A stretch of 64,000 nucleotides of DNA from Chlorops oryzae (lineage: Eukaryota; Arthropoda; Insecta; Diptera; Chloropidae). The stretch lies in contig CM035807.1 of the NCBI GenBank assembly GCA_020466095.1, positions 112,206,786-112,270,785 of the forward strand, given 5' to 3'. The notes below the pieces were generated by a model, which was not told the origin of the DNA, made no database searches, and was given only the letters and a program-made list of their open reading frames with translations. Both the position numbers and the translations under genes were made by a program. Positions 1 to 11,786 of this stretch are shown piece after piece. Every line of letters starts with the position of its first letter. The stretch's first letter is position 1.

Positions 1-141
1 TTCAATATGCATTTTTTTTCAGGGTAGAAAAGAGGTTTGAAGTTCAAATTTGCTCAAATTATTCGCAAAATGTTGGTAAGAAATTTTTTTGCCCCATAAA
101 GTATGCTTTAAATTTATAAATGCAACAAAATCCGAGCCCTG
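1..141. mobile_element. hAT-like MITE, right part (cut by window start)
   Basis: This is the right-hand part of a roughly 240-bp element that recurs at 4503-4745, 23057-23300 and 62879-63117. It ends in CAACAAAATCCGAGCCCTG, the inverted form of the left terminus CAGGGCTCGGATTTTG seen in the other copies. It has no coding capacity. The hAT assignment comes from the 8-bp target duplications around two of the sister copies. Confidence 0.7.
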
Positions 142-1690
142 CTTATAAAATATGTAATAACTTTTCCAATTTTCTATAGATTTTGAAAATTAATATCATA
201 TTTAATTGTTGAATGGACCAACTTTAAATGAAAAAAATTTTGAAAAAATAATTATCTGCTTGCGATCGGTTTTTTTTAGATGCCAATGAAAGGAGAAAGG
301 GTATAGCATTATAAGCATAGTGATTCTGCCCCGGAAGCCGATTTCAATTTTAGTTGTTTTGCTGTTTAGGTAAATGCAAAACATTTAATTTTCGTAATTT
401 TTTTGCTCTCGATCCCCTATAATCCTTGAATATCCTTGAAAAATTTGGTTTTTAAGATTATTATATCTAAGACAACTATAAAGATAGAATGTTCATTTAA
501 AAGCATATATATAGAAAATTACTCAGAAAATATTACAAAAATATTTTTTAGGTAATTTTGGTAAAACCAATACATGCTCCCGTGGAAGAATATTTTTCCA
601 TGAAAATTTTTTTGTTGTTCGAGGTAAGCGACTAGCTTCATTAAAACTCTCGAAAATAGAGTTTTATACCAGGATTAAGTATGCTGGGTTTCAATACGCT
701 CAGGCGCCTGCGATATCCTTAAAAATGGCAAGTTAAAAAAATGTTGCATACTTTTCGGGTATACTTGTGATTGTTATGCATCAATAGGTATGATTTTTCC
801 GTATTGTCATATCATGTGAATTTGTGTAACAAACAACAAAGAAAAATGAAAAATAAAAATTGATAAACTATTTCTAAAAATATGAATTTTTTAATGTTTA
901 AAGGTTTTCAGAATCTTAGTTTATTGACCGATATTAAAACTATATAGGAAAAAGAGTTAGAAGAGTTAATTTTCTTTAATTCGAGGGATGAATTGTATTA
1001 ATCGAATGATGCATTATCAAGTTCTGCTTGAAAAATCTGCATTGCTTTTTTTTTCAAAATTCAATATAATAAAAAAAAAGCTCAGCTTTAATTCCTTGAA
1101 AATTATCTCTTGCCTTTTCAATAACCTTTTAAAGTTCGGAAGATTTTTAACGATCACAATTTTGTGAAAAAAATTGTTTAAACACCTTTTGACTTCTGGG
1201 AAACATGCGGACCATTTATAGCCTTGATCATTTGTTTAGATTTAAGTGCGTAAATCTAAAAACCGCAAACTTTAAAATGTTTTTTTTTTTTGCTTTGTTT
1301 TGCTTTGCTTTGTTCTTTATTTGGCCAAACAAACTTACGAGCGAATTCGCGAAAAGGCATTTTGGACGAGAGAAACCAAAATAAAAAGATGAAACAAAAT
1401 ATCGGGTAAACACGTTTTTTCCTCACATTTGCAGCTGAATTTGGAGTCAAGCTTAAATATGTACATTCAACGGTCAACTTAAATGAGCCGGATTTATCAC
1501 ACGAAAGAGCCGACAACAACGCCAGACGCGAATGACATGTGAACAGCCAAAAAAAAAAATAAAAAGGAGTGCAATAAATAAAAATTAAAAATATCTTTCG
1601 GTCAAAGGAAGCCAAACTTTCGAAAGTCATTCACCCATGGCCCTCATAATCGTTATAGATTTTCGCCGGATGTTCAATATGGACAGGACG
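142..1690. other. A/T-rich non-coding DNA
   Basis: I see no gene, RNA or clear element boundary here. The open frames are short, biased by A/T runs and lack recognisable protein families. This may be 5' flanking or first-intron sequence of the SLC17-type gene that follows, whose N-terminal exon was not located. Confidence 0.5.
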
Positions 1691-1717
1691 AGTTTATATT
1701 TTTGATTTTCCTCAGAG

Positions 1718-1779
1718 CGAGATAGAGAGAGAACGAGAGAGAGAGAAGAAGAGAAAAAGAGCGAAAGAGAAAGAGAGAG

Positions 1780-1823
<44 letters not shown>

Positions 1824-1935
1824 AAGAAGAGAGAGAAAAGAGAGAGAGAAAAGAGAGAGAAAGAGAGAAAGAGAAGAGAGAAAAGAGAGAGAAAGAGAGA
1901 AGAGAGAGAAAGAGAGAGAAGAGAGAAGAGAAGAG

Positions 1936-1966
<31 letters not shown>

Positions 1967-2292
1967 AGAGAGAGAGAAGAGAGAGAGAAGAGAGAAGAGA
2001 GAGAGAAAGAGAGAGAAAGAGAGAGAAGAAGAGAGAAAGAGAGAAGAAGAGAGAGAGAAGAAAGAGAGAAAAGAGAGAGAAAAAGAGAAGAAGAGAGAAG
2101 AGAGAGAGAAGAGAGAGAAAGAGAGAGAAAAGAGAAAGAGAGAGAGAGAAAGAGAGAGAAAGAGAGAGAGAAAGAAGAGAGAAAAGAGAGAGAAAGAGAG
2201 AGAGAAAGAGAGAGATAAATAGAATGAGAAGAGAAAGAGAGAGAGAAAGAGAATGAGAGAGATAAAGAGAAAGAGAAGAGAAAGAGACAGAA
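1718..2292. repeat. GA-rich simple repeat (polypurine tract)
   Basis: About 570 bp consist almost only of G and A on the + strand, as variants of GAGAGA and GAAAGAGA. Long GAGA tracts can bind GAGA-factor-type proteins and form triplexes in flies, but no regulatory role is shown here. It lies about 450 bp upstream of the first recognised SLC17 exon. Confidence 0.95.
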
Positions 2293-2742
2293 AAGTATAT
2301 TTTTTCAGGGACGATATGGTGTTTCATCTACTTTATACTTTTTCCCGGGAGTCAATTCAAAATTCCTATGATATCCCAACACTGCGCCATTTTGAGAAGA
2401 CCCATTTGGTTCCAATGGGCCAAATTCTTTTCGAATACAATTTAATGAATCAAAAATAAATTAAATAAGTACTTAATTAATTGTGAGAAAATGTGTAATC
2501 AAATTTATTTTCCATTCTTCATATCGAAAAGCGGCTGAACAAAGAAAAATATTTTACACTAGGCAACATTAGGCAATAAATATTTTTGATTACAACAGTT
2601 CAACGAAGTAGAGACGTGGAATTCGATGGGGGATTTACATGGAATTTTTTTTTTCTATAATTAATTTTAAATCAATTTGTAATATTATTTTTTTGAAAAG
2701 ATAATCTCTAATTCCCTCTCCCTCTTCCTCTCTAACTTACAG

Positions 2743-4987
2743 ATTTTCTATCATGCCGTCAAGTTCTGAATATTTTAACAATGCTCGGCTTCATGCTGAA
2801 CTATGCGCTCCGGGTGAATTTGACCATAGCCATAGTTGCAATGGTAAAGCCACAAGCTAATATCACATCATTCCATGCGCAATTCAATCGATCATTGGAT
2901 GCATTCAACTCAACGACCACCACCGAGAGTACTCCACTGGCTGCAGTGACTGCAGATCCAAATGACAATGTGCACAATGATGATAATGATGATGATGATG
3001 ACCGGTTTAACTGGGACACTTATCAGACGAACTTTGTGCTGGGTTGTTTCTTTTGGGGTTATATATTAACTGAGCTACCTGGCGGTCGATTGGCTGAGCT
3101 AATCGGTGGACGACGTGTTTTCGGCCATTCGATGTTATGGGCCAGTCTATTGACCTTGGTCACACCATTGGCTGCGCACATAAATTACGTTGCCTTGATT
3201 GTTGTACGCGTTGTATTGGGCTTTATGTTGGGAGCGACATGGCCAGCTATACATCCGGTTGCTGCTGTTTGGATCCCGCCCATGGAACGGTCGAAATTCA
3301 TGTCAAACATGATGGCGTCCTCGTTGGGCGCCGCAATAACAATGCCCATTTGTGGCTATTTAATCTCGATAGCTGGCTGGGATAGCGTTTTCTATCTGAC
3401 TGGTGAGAGAGCATGAAGAGAAAAATAATATAAAAAAAATCCTTTCATTCAATCCTGTTTTTTTTTTAGGTGCAATTGGATTGGTTTGGTCAGTCTGTTG
3501 GTTCACCTTCGTCTATGAGACTCCAGCCACACATCCGCGCATTACATCGGAAGAACGTCGCTATATCGAGGAATCGATTGGCAGTTCAACATCGAAAAAA
3601 CGACCCAGTCATGTACCTTGGCTCTCGATGCTCTGCTCAGCTCCAGTTTGGGCTATTGTCATTACACATGGGCTATCTGTGTTCGGCTTCTTTACTGTGA
3701 TAAATCAATTGCCAACTTATATGTCGCAAGTTCTTCAATTCGATATCAAAAAGGTTATTAATCAATAAATAAAATTATTAGTGGTACTCATGCAGCTTCG
3801 CAAATACCTTCGCAACTTTTCCCATCGCGAATTTTCATATACGGGCATGTGATAGAAATCGAATACGACATTTGTATGAAAATTTAACCGAAATCGAACG
3901 TTTTCTGTCGTATTCGATTTCTGTCACATGCCCGATTTAATTTTGAAAAATTTCTCATTCCCCATAGTTTGCGAAGCTGCATGAGTACCACTATTGAAAA
4001 TTAATTTTATAATTTTAATTAATTTTTTTTTTTTTTTTATTTTTAATCCGCAGAATGGTCTGTTTTCCTCGCTGCCATATCTTGGAAAATACGTGATGGC
4101 CTTGGGATCATCATATTTTGCTGATTATTTGCGCCAAAAAGGAGCGCTTTCGACAACGGCGACCCGCAAGATCTTTACATCCTTCGGTGAGTATTTCATT
4201 GAGCTAATTTTGTGACAAAAATAAATTTCGTTCGCTCCTTCATTTTAGCGCTCATGTCGCCTGGCATGCTTATGGTTTGCCAAGTCTTTCTCGGCCGTGA
4301 AGCTGCCTGGTCGATTACCATCTTTACATTGGCACTGTTTACGCATGGTGCTGTTACCGCTGGATATCTTGGCAATGGACTTGACATTGCACCAAATTTT
4401 AGCGGCACCATATTTGGTTTGGCCAACACACTTTCATCCTTTGGAGGCTTCCTGTCAACGTGGATGGTCGGAGCACTGACATACGAAGACGTAAGTGATG
4501 ACCAGGGCTCGGATTTTGTTGACTTTTTTAAATTTGATGCATACTTTCGGGAGTAAAAATTTTGTTCAACTCACATAAAGCTAAGATTCAAATCGATTTT
4601 TAACTTCAATATGCATTTTTTTGAGGGTAAAAAAGAGGTTTGAAGTTCGATTTCGTGAAACTGATTCGCAAAATGTTGTTAAGAAAAATTTTGGTGCCAT
4701 AAAGTATGCTTTACATTTTTAAAAGTCAACAAAATCCGAGCCCTAGTGATGACCTATCTATATTTTTCTTTTTCATTCGATTAACCTTTTTTTCATTCCA
4801 ATAGAAATCCTATCATCAGTGGCAAATTGTCTTTTGGATCTTAGCTGGCACTTATATATCCGGCGCAATAGTATTCGTAATATTGGGCAGCGGTGAATTA
4901 CAGCCCTGGAATAATCCACCCGAAACTAACGGTGATGTTATGACTGAAGAAGGCTTGCCATTAAAACAAGAAAAAATGGAAAAATGA
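2743..4987 (+). CDS. SLC17-family anion/phosphate cotransporter (MFS), 5' exon not found
   Basis: This is a member of the major facilitator superfamily, SLC17 branch (sialin / inorganic phosphate cotransporter-like), a multi-pass membrane carrier for organic anions. Exons are 2743-3402, 3470-3753, 4054-4186, 4249-4490 and 4805-4987, all with GT-AG borders and continuous frame. Family signatures are LGFMLNYALRVNLTIAIVAM in TM1, an acidic Asn/Asp-rich extracellular loop, GYILTELPGGRLAELIGGR (the GG-R MFS motif), and NGLFSSLPYLGKY. The hydrophilic C-terminus ends KQEKMEK. The first exon opens in phase with FLSCRQVLNIL, so a short N-terminal exon must lie upstream; I could not identify it. Introns 2 and 4 of the visible part each contain a MITE, the latter touching the splice donor. 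The exact substrate cannot be assigned. Confidence 0.9.
3780..3992. mobile_element. Inverted-repeat MITE, family A (intron of SLC17 gene)
   Basis: The ends are near-perfect inverted repeats, AGTGGTACTCATGCAGCTTC on the left and its complement on the right, flanked by direct ATT triplets (3777-3779 and 3993-3995). The interior contains a second palindrome around GGGCATGTGATAGAAATCG. Sister copies are at 20930-21055 and 40640-40766. There is no coding capacity. The 3-bp duplication does not settle the superfamily. Confidence 0.85.
4503..4745. mobile_element. hAT-like MITE at an SLC17 splice donor
   Basis: A 243-bp element has terminal repeats beginning CAGGGCTCGGATTTTG on the left and TAGGGCTCGGATTTTG on the right (complement). 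It is flanked by the perfect 8-bp duplication GTGATGAC at 4495-4502 and 4746-4753. Eight-base duplications and CAGGG-type ends are typical of hAT elements. The left duplication begins at +5 of the intron whose donor GTAAGT starts at 4491, so insertion preserved the donor. Confidence 0.9.
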
Positions 4988-5848
4988 GCCACACTAATCT
5001 TTAATAAAAATCCATTTAAGAATAGCAAAAAAAAAAAATGTAGCAGAAGATTTTATAGCGAAAAGGTTAAGCGATTAACTTTGCTGCTTTGCTTAAAGAA
5101 ATAACGGTTTTTTTTTAAATATTTTTTCTTTGAATTTGGCAGCAACGTTTTTTTTGAGATTAGAACGCAAAGTATTTTAAATAACATTTCAAAATGTGTT
5201 TAAGCTAATTCTAATTGTGAGAAAAATCGATCTTATCCGATATTGAAAATTAAAAATCTCTCAAATATAAGTTTACCCATACATATAAAAGACACACATG
5301 CATATATATGTATATGTAAGATCATTCATCCTCATTTAATTTGTTCCATTAGCTCTTAAACGAAATCATTTTTATATCTATGTATATAGCTTGTAATCTT
5401 AGCCGTCATTAGGTTCTATAAGAAAATTTCTCGTTATTGTCGAAACTGTTTTTCAAAAAATTTTATTCTCTTTTTATTTTGGTCTCGATTATTTTCAAAA
5501 ATCATTTCAATGTTTAGGAGACATTTAACTAGTTCCTTCTACTTGATCGGAGAGTCTTCTTGCTATCGAATAAAAAAATGTACAGTAATTTCTCAATTTG
5601 ATTTCAGTATTTTAGTTTCCAGCTTTGTTGACAGATTTGAAAATGTTGAATAAGATTAGAATGTAATTGTAGACTGTAAATTAATGTATGTATATTTTTG
5701 TGAAGAAAAAAAAAAGTGTAATTGTATCAAAAAATTTGTGAAATAAATAAAAATTTACCAAGACTTTATATCAATTTTTCTTTTGTTTATATAAACTTGG
5801 AAAATATTTGAAGCAGAAAATTTGACTTCATTTCAATCAGACTTTGGT
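4988..5848 (+). other. 3' UTR and spacer after SLC17 gene
   Basis: A/T-rich sequence follows the stop codon, with several AATAAA-like signals, one near 5740. No separate gene is visible. Confidence 0.5.
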
Positions 5849-6499
5849 CAGTGCCGGGTTTTGCACTACCAGCGGACTCTGGGCAAGAGTTTTTCGGCGC
5901 CCCCTATCTTCAATTGAGGGAATTCACGAGTAAAGCCCAAAATCCAATATTGCGAGAGCCCGCGAGACGAGACGCATACAAATTTCAATACATTAAATCG
6001 TATGGCTCAAGCTCCAATGTATCGCACTGCGAGACCTCGTAGCGAGAAAATTTTGAAAAATTGAATATTTCTCGTTGCGAGGCAATTTGACAGATTAATG
6101 ATGTAGCTATTTTTTGAGTACTCGCCATTGGGTACTCGTTGAAACTAATAAAACAAAAACTGTTCACTGTTCCGTGAAAAAGAGCTTTTAAAATATTTCG
6201 CGAGCTTTGGTTCATTTTGAAAATTTTTGAAAATTTTGAATTAAAATTTAAACTCAAGTGATAACGTATAACTTTTATGAGTACTCGGTACTCGATAGAT
6301 GGGTACTTGGTTCAAATATTGCATTACTAGAAGCGAAATTATGCTATCATCTGCGTCACGCAAAACATTTTCGTGACGTCGCGCACTCTCGCATCGGGCT
6401 CTCGCAATGTTGGATTTTGGGCTTAAGTTTAAAAGCTCCCCTTTATATCCGGCGCCCTATGCGGTTGCCCAACCTTGCCCTACTCAAACGCCGCTACTG
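5849..6499. mobile_element. hAT-like element with long internal inverted repeats
   Basis: The element is flanked by the perfect 8-bp duplication ACTTTGGT (5841-5848 and 6500-6507). Its ends read CAGTGCCGG and, on the complement, CAGTAGCGG. Inside, a second pair of inverted arms centred on CCCAAAATCCAA and GCGAGAGCCCG makes it foldback-like. No transposase is encoded, so it is non-autonomous. Confidence 0.85.
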
Positions 6500-6679
6500 A
6501 CTTTGGTCTTCTTAAAACGCAAAAAATATTTCTTTTAATCTTTCTGTAAGCGTTTTTTATAGTCCACAATCCCAGAGCCGCCAGACCTACGTCATTTTAG
6601 CGAAGCTGAAATTTTGAGAATTTCTAGTCTCTGCGACTCTGGGATCTTTCCCTATTATATTGATGTTAGAATATCAATT

Positions 6680-7440
6680 TTTTTTAAGGGGGTAACAATA
6701 AGTCACCGTTTGTTTCATCTTTTTATCTTAATTATTTCTGGAGATATTAAATTTTTAAAAACATGCCGTTTGAGTGATGTGTTTTGTATCATTTTCGCAC
6801 ATTTGTACTGGATATTAGTACTAGAGCATCTATGTGCACTTGTAATTTTTTGAATATCTCACTGTTGCGCCATTTAATTTGAGTGAAACTTTTTTTTAAA
6901 TGAAAGAAAATACTTAGAGGTATTTTTTAAAAAATTTGTAGAGCGGCGTCCAACTGGGAATACACTGAAAAAAATTGTTAAAATTGTCTTTTTAGTTTTG
7001 TTGAAAAATTTTTCTCAGTGTAAAAATAATAAAAAAAAATTTTTTTTGATTTCCTGTTATATAAGCAATCGGCCAACTTTTTTTTTTTAATTTGTAGAGT
7101 GGCGCCCAACTGGGAGTACACTGAAAAAAAATTTTTAAATTATCTTTTTAGTATTGTAAGAAAATTTTCTCAGTGTAAAAATTAAAAAAAAATTTTTTTT
7201 AATTTCTGTTATATTAGCAATCGGACAACGTTTCTTTCATCTTTTTATCTTAATTAGTTTTTGAGATATAAAATTTTGATAAAAAACGCTTATTAAAAAA
7301 GGATTTTCAAGGATATTTCAAAGACCGTTCAAAATAAAAATCTAAAAAGTAGTTTCCACAGTGTTTTCAGATTGCACCTATCGAAAAATCAACAAAATTT
7401 AAAAATTCCTTGCATGATGCCGCAACCCGCCAGACCCTTT
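6680..7440 (-). repeat. Dispersed repeat, inverted partner of the 9815-11375 element
   Basis: The sequence matches the reverse complement of blocks in 9815-11375. Shared parts include the terminus ...GCCGCAACCCGCCAGACCC, the block ending TCGAAAAATCAAC, and the segment around GTACTGGATATTAGTAC. It contains short CACTGA...TCAGTG units (for example 6963-7020) flanked by TA. The 6570-6643 stretch just upstream is a separate small hairpin. No coding capacity. Confidence 0.7.
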
Positions 7441-7939
7441 CTCCTTTCATCGGCATCTGAAAAACCGAATTCTTTTTTTTTGAATTTTCATTTAAAGTTG
7501 GTCCTTTAAACAATTAAATATGATATTAATTTTAAAAATATTTAGAAAATTGGCAAAGTGCTTATCTTCTAAGCAAGGGAGTCGAAGTTAAAATAAGCAA
7601 AATATTACAATTGTTAACCTTATCACAAAAATACGTTGCATACTTTAAGGCTTAAAAGTTGATTTGAACGATTCACACGCACAGCAGATCTAAGCACATA
7701 GGCTTTTATTTTTTTTTGATCGGAATTTCTTTTAGTTTTTCTTAATTATAATCTTATACATATATTAAAATATAATATATATATATATATAAAGGTAGTT
7801 TGCCCTTGGTTTAGTTTGGTTTATGTGTGCAGATACACCCTTAAAAAGCATGCTTTGACGAAGAAGAAAAAAATTCAAATTTTTTTAGAAATTTTTTGAC
7901 GTATATTTCTACCTTGTGCAAGCAAAAAAAAAAAAAAAA

Positions 7940-9556
7940 ATGGATAAGTCGCCATCAGCGACAAAAGTCGATATATTAATAGTTGGTGCAGGTTTATCGG
8001 GTCTAACGTGCGCTATGAAACTAATTGAAAAAGGGCCATCTTTACGTGTGCGAGTCCTTGAAGCGTCCGATGAAGTTGGAGGTCAATTGCGAAGCACTCG
8101 TTTGGGAGAGATCGGTGCCAAATGGATAACAGCAGATCAGGTGAATATGCATAAAATGCTGAAAGAGCTCAATATTCCGATTCGCCGACGAATCGTATCC
8201 GACCCAACGAAAAGACGATGTTGGGACATTGACGAGGGCATATCTTCGGCACTCGTTAAGAACGAAGTTGAACGGTATATTCAAGAGCTGGACATGTGCT
8301 GTCAATACTTTCGACCAAAACAGTCCAAGTACGTATCGAATTGATGCTGCAAAATTGACCAAAAGTTTTAATAATAAAACATGTTTTGACTTGATTTGAT
8401 TGTTGATTTGATTTGATTTGATTTGATTTTAGTCCCTACAAGTGTGGCGGAAGTATGGATTGTCACATTAACAAAAGACTCTTCTTTAATCAAAGTAGAA
8501 TATTCGTGAAAAATCTTGTTCTTCTAATAAGCGGCACAGAAGCAGCTAATATTCTTTTCAATGATTTTATGGCACTGTGCTTTTGGAATGGCGGACTAGG
8601 TTCGTTGCTGAACATGTAAGCTCAGGATTGAAACAAGCTTTTAAAATTTAAGAATCCGATTTTTCTTCTTCTTTTTTTTGAGGTACCTTGAATGTTCGGA
8701 AAATCTTATGGAATTTCCAAGCGGAGCATTGCTAGATGAATGTTTGAAAAAACTCCTGCATGTCGATCTGCAGCTTCACAGGAAGGCGCAAAAAGTCTAC
8801 AATATGAGAGATAGTGTGGAAGTGCATGATTCGGAGCGAACGATTCATTTGGCCGATGTACTTGTTTTGGCTATTCCATGGAATAATGTTCAAGAGTTAC
8901 CGATAACGCCGGCACTGCCGCAAGATGTAACAAAATGTCGAAATTCAAGGAATCTCCCCAGATATGTGATGACCAGTTTCTTGGCAAAATATTTGCAAGG
9001 CCATTGGAGGCAAGCCGGTTTCTCGGGAAGTCTGTTCTTGAACGAACCTTTTTTTGTCATTGGACACGAATATCGACCGAATACATATAGTGGCTATATC
9101 ATCTATCAGCCGAACAGTGCGACAACATCTATACGTTCCATCATTTTGGAAATACTTGCTGAAAAATTTGGTAAAGAAATGCTCTATCCGCTCGAGTATG
9201 TTCAACAAACGTACGAGATGAATCCGATGGAGGGTAGAGCATTGACGACACCATGCAATCGCATTGTTTGGGCATCTTCATCATTGGCTGGCACTTGTTC
9301 GCGGGGCCGACTCGCTGGCGCGGTTCAAAGTGGCCTGAGAGCAGCAATGAATGCATTGCTCATTCTGAGACCCCAGACGGTTGGATGGAAAGATATTGCC
9401 GAGACGCAATGCCCGGATTTATTAAATAATACGAAGGCAACCAGATGGAGCATTTGGCTGAGCTCGTGGAATGTAATTAATGTCGGTTTCTATGGCTTAT
9501 TACTAATGGGGACGAGTGGTGTATTGGGTTTTTTACACAACAACGATTTTATTTAG
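7940..9556 (+). CDS. Divergent flavin monoamine-oxidase-like protein
   Basis: This is a flavin amine-oxidase family protein of 481 residues, encoded by exons 7940-8328, 8433-8615 and 8683-9556. It opens with a Rossmann FAD motif (DILIVGAGLSGLTCA) followed by a VLEASDEVGGQ segment, as in monoamine and polyamine oxidases. It ends in a hydrophobic helix (NVINVGFYGLLLMGTSGVLG) that resembles the membrane anchor of mitochondrial MAO. The segment that normally carries the covalent-FAD cysteine (SGGCY) is absent: the chain runs from YEMNPMEG directly to RALTTPCNRIVW. The usual WSGYMEGA helix reads CSRGRLAGA, losing the aromatic-cage tyrosine. FAD binding is likely, but canonical amine oxidation is doubtful. 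The start is the first ATG after a poly-A run. Repeats flank the gene on both sides in opposite orientation. Confidence 0.85.
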
Positions 9557-9814
9557 AGAGAGAGCAGTTTGGTTTTTTAAACCGTTTTAACGTTTTTTAT
9601 TATAGAGAAATGCACTGAGGGCAAATTTTATTTCGAAAATCTTACATTTTTCTACTAAAAAAAAAAATAAAAAAATAAAAATAAAAGAATCCTGTAACGC
9701 CCATAAGATTAATTTAAAAAATTATGATGACTGGGTTCTTCGTTGATCCTCGATTTCAAGAATATCCCTTACAATAAATATATATATTTGATCAACCGAT
9801 ACAAATATGATTTC

Positions 9815-11375
9815 AAAGGGTCTGGCGGGTTAAGCAAAGGCATGGGGCATCATGAAAGGAATTTTTAAAATTTTGTTGATTTTTCGATAGGTGCCATCTG
9901 AAAACACTGTGGAGACTACTTTTTAGATTTTTATTATGAACGGTCCTTGAAATATCCTTGAAAATCCTTTTTTAATAAGCCTTTTTTCAAAATTTATATC
10001 TCAAAAACTAATTAAGATAAGAAGATGAAACAAACGTTGGCCGATTGCTAATATAACAGGAGATAAAAAATTTTTTTTTAATTTTTACACTGAGAAAAAT
10101 TTTTAATAAGCCTTTTTTCAAAATTTTATATCTCAAAAACTAATTAAGATAAGAAGATGAAACAAACGTTGGCCGATTGCTAATATAACAGGAAATAAAA
10201 AATTTTTTTTTAATTTTTACACTGAGAAAAATGTTTAATAAGCCTTTTTTCAAATTTTTATATCTCAACAACCAATTGAGATAGAGAGACGATCTAAACA
10301 GATTCTGTTAGATAATAAAACAAGGAAGCTAAAAAAATTTTTTTTTAATTTTTACACTGAGAAAAATTTTTCCACAGAACTAAAAAGATAATTTTAAAAA
10401 AAATTTCAGTGTATTCCCAGTTTATGCCGCTCTAAAAATTTTCTTAAAAAACAGTTTCATTCAAATTAAATCGCGCAACAGTGAGATATTCAAAAAATTA
10501 CAAGTGCACATTGATGCTCTAGTACTAATATCCAGTACAGAGTTTGTCGGGTATAAAAATAGTAGGTTATACACAGAGAAAAAAATCAACCAGTTAAATC
10601 AAAAGGAAAAACATACAAAACGGCTTCAACAAGGAATATTTTTAATTTAACAATTTTTCTTGTTGAAAAGAATAAAGATTTTCGTTTTGAATCAACCATA
10701 TTTCAGGTTGAATTGACATGATAATTTTTAAAAATGGATTTAAATTTAAATTTTTGAACTAACCACGGACGTAATTGATATGATAAAATATTTTTAAAAA
10801 AAACTTCTGAACATAACCCCAAAAATAGCCATCGGAAAGACTTCATCCGATTTGGTCACTCCGTTGTCGTGACTGCTTTCGCAATGCTTAAAAAGTTCTA
10901 AGATGAATGAATATCTTATATGTCATAATTTATAAACCAAATGAGAAATATACGAAACGAAAAGAATTGTAATTAAACATATTTTCTTTAAATCAAACAA
11001 AAATGTTGTTGACTTAACAATTTTTCTTTTGAAATTTTCGTTCTGTTCGAAAATCAAAAGGACTTTGAATAACAATGCGCATTTAAAAAAAAATCATGGT
11101 AAATTTCGCTCAGTGTACTAATATCCAGTACAAATGTGCGAAAATGATATAAAACACATTGCTCATACGGCATGTTTTTCAAAATATAATATCTCCAGAA
11201 ATAATTAAGATAAATAGATAAAATAAACGGTCACTTATTGTTAATAAAACAAGGAATATAGAAAATTTATTTTTAAATTTTACACTGAGAAAAATAATAA
11301 ATAAAATAATAAAAATCTAAAATTCAACAAAATTAAAAAATTCCTTTCATGATGCCGCAACCGGCCAGACCCTTT
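9815..11375. mobile_element. Terminal-inverted-repeat element with nested insertion
   Basis: The ends are inverted repeats of roughly 60 bp: AAAGGGTCTGGCGGGTT on the left and a complement containing GCCAGACCCTTT on the right. The interior has several copies of a block around TCTCAAAAACTAATTAAGAT and of the motif ACACTGAGAAAAAT. A second element (10572-11115) sits inside it. A fragment of the 50983-type dispersed repeat end (TCGGGTATAAAAAT) is seen near 10547. No coding capacity. Confidence 0.75.
10572..11115. mobile_element. TA-flanked element with CACAGAGAAA/CTCAGTG ends
   Basis: It begins CACAGAGAAA and ends GCTCAGTG, flanked by TA on both sides. It resembles 44910-46045 and 56660-57490 in its termini. 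It lies inside the 9815-11375 element. TA target and short ends suggest a Tc1/mariner-type non-autonomous element; that classification is inferred. Confidence 0.6.
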
Positions 11376-11741
11376 ATCTGAAACTATGAGGACAACAAAT
11401 TACACTAGTTTGCAGGATTTTTCACGCGACATCCAAATACACTTTACACTTTACTGTTAGAGGGGTTAATTTTCTTTAATTCGAGGGATAACCTGTTGAA
11501 ATCGGATAGTGCGAGATAGTCGAGTTCAACTCGAAAAAGGTTTTTTTTCTTTAAAAATTAAAATAAAAACAAAGCTTCCAGAAAAATGTGTAAACTAGTG
11601 TTGTGTCTCAATCTAATCTGCAAAATTAGGTTTCGTGAATTCTTTTATCCAAAGGTAGATTTTGCAATGGGTCCACTGAAGCGTTAAATAAGAAACGCTT
11701 GCAATAGTTGGCTTCTGGAGTTAATGCGAAAGCATTTGGCC

Positions 11742-11748
11742 TATAAAA
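11742..11748 (+). promoter_or_regulatory. TATA box of the His/Lys-rich secreted protein gene
   Basis: TATAAAA stands 39 bp before the ATG at 11787. A fly-type initiator-like TCATTG at 11774-11779 lies about 30 bp downstream of it, so the 5' UTR may be only about 10-15 nt long. Confidence 0.6.
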
Positions 11749-11786
11749 TGTGACAACAATATTGAATTCAGAATCATTGATTGACA

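Noticed and set aside
1674..2327. 217-codon minus-strand open frame of Ser/Leu/Phe
   Set aside because: It runs through the GA tract, where all frames stay open; composition is dictated by the simple repeat.
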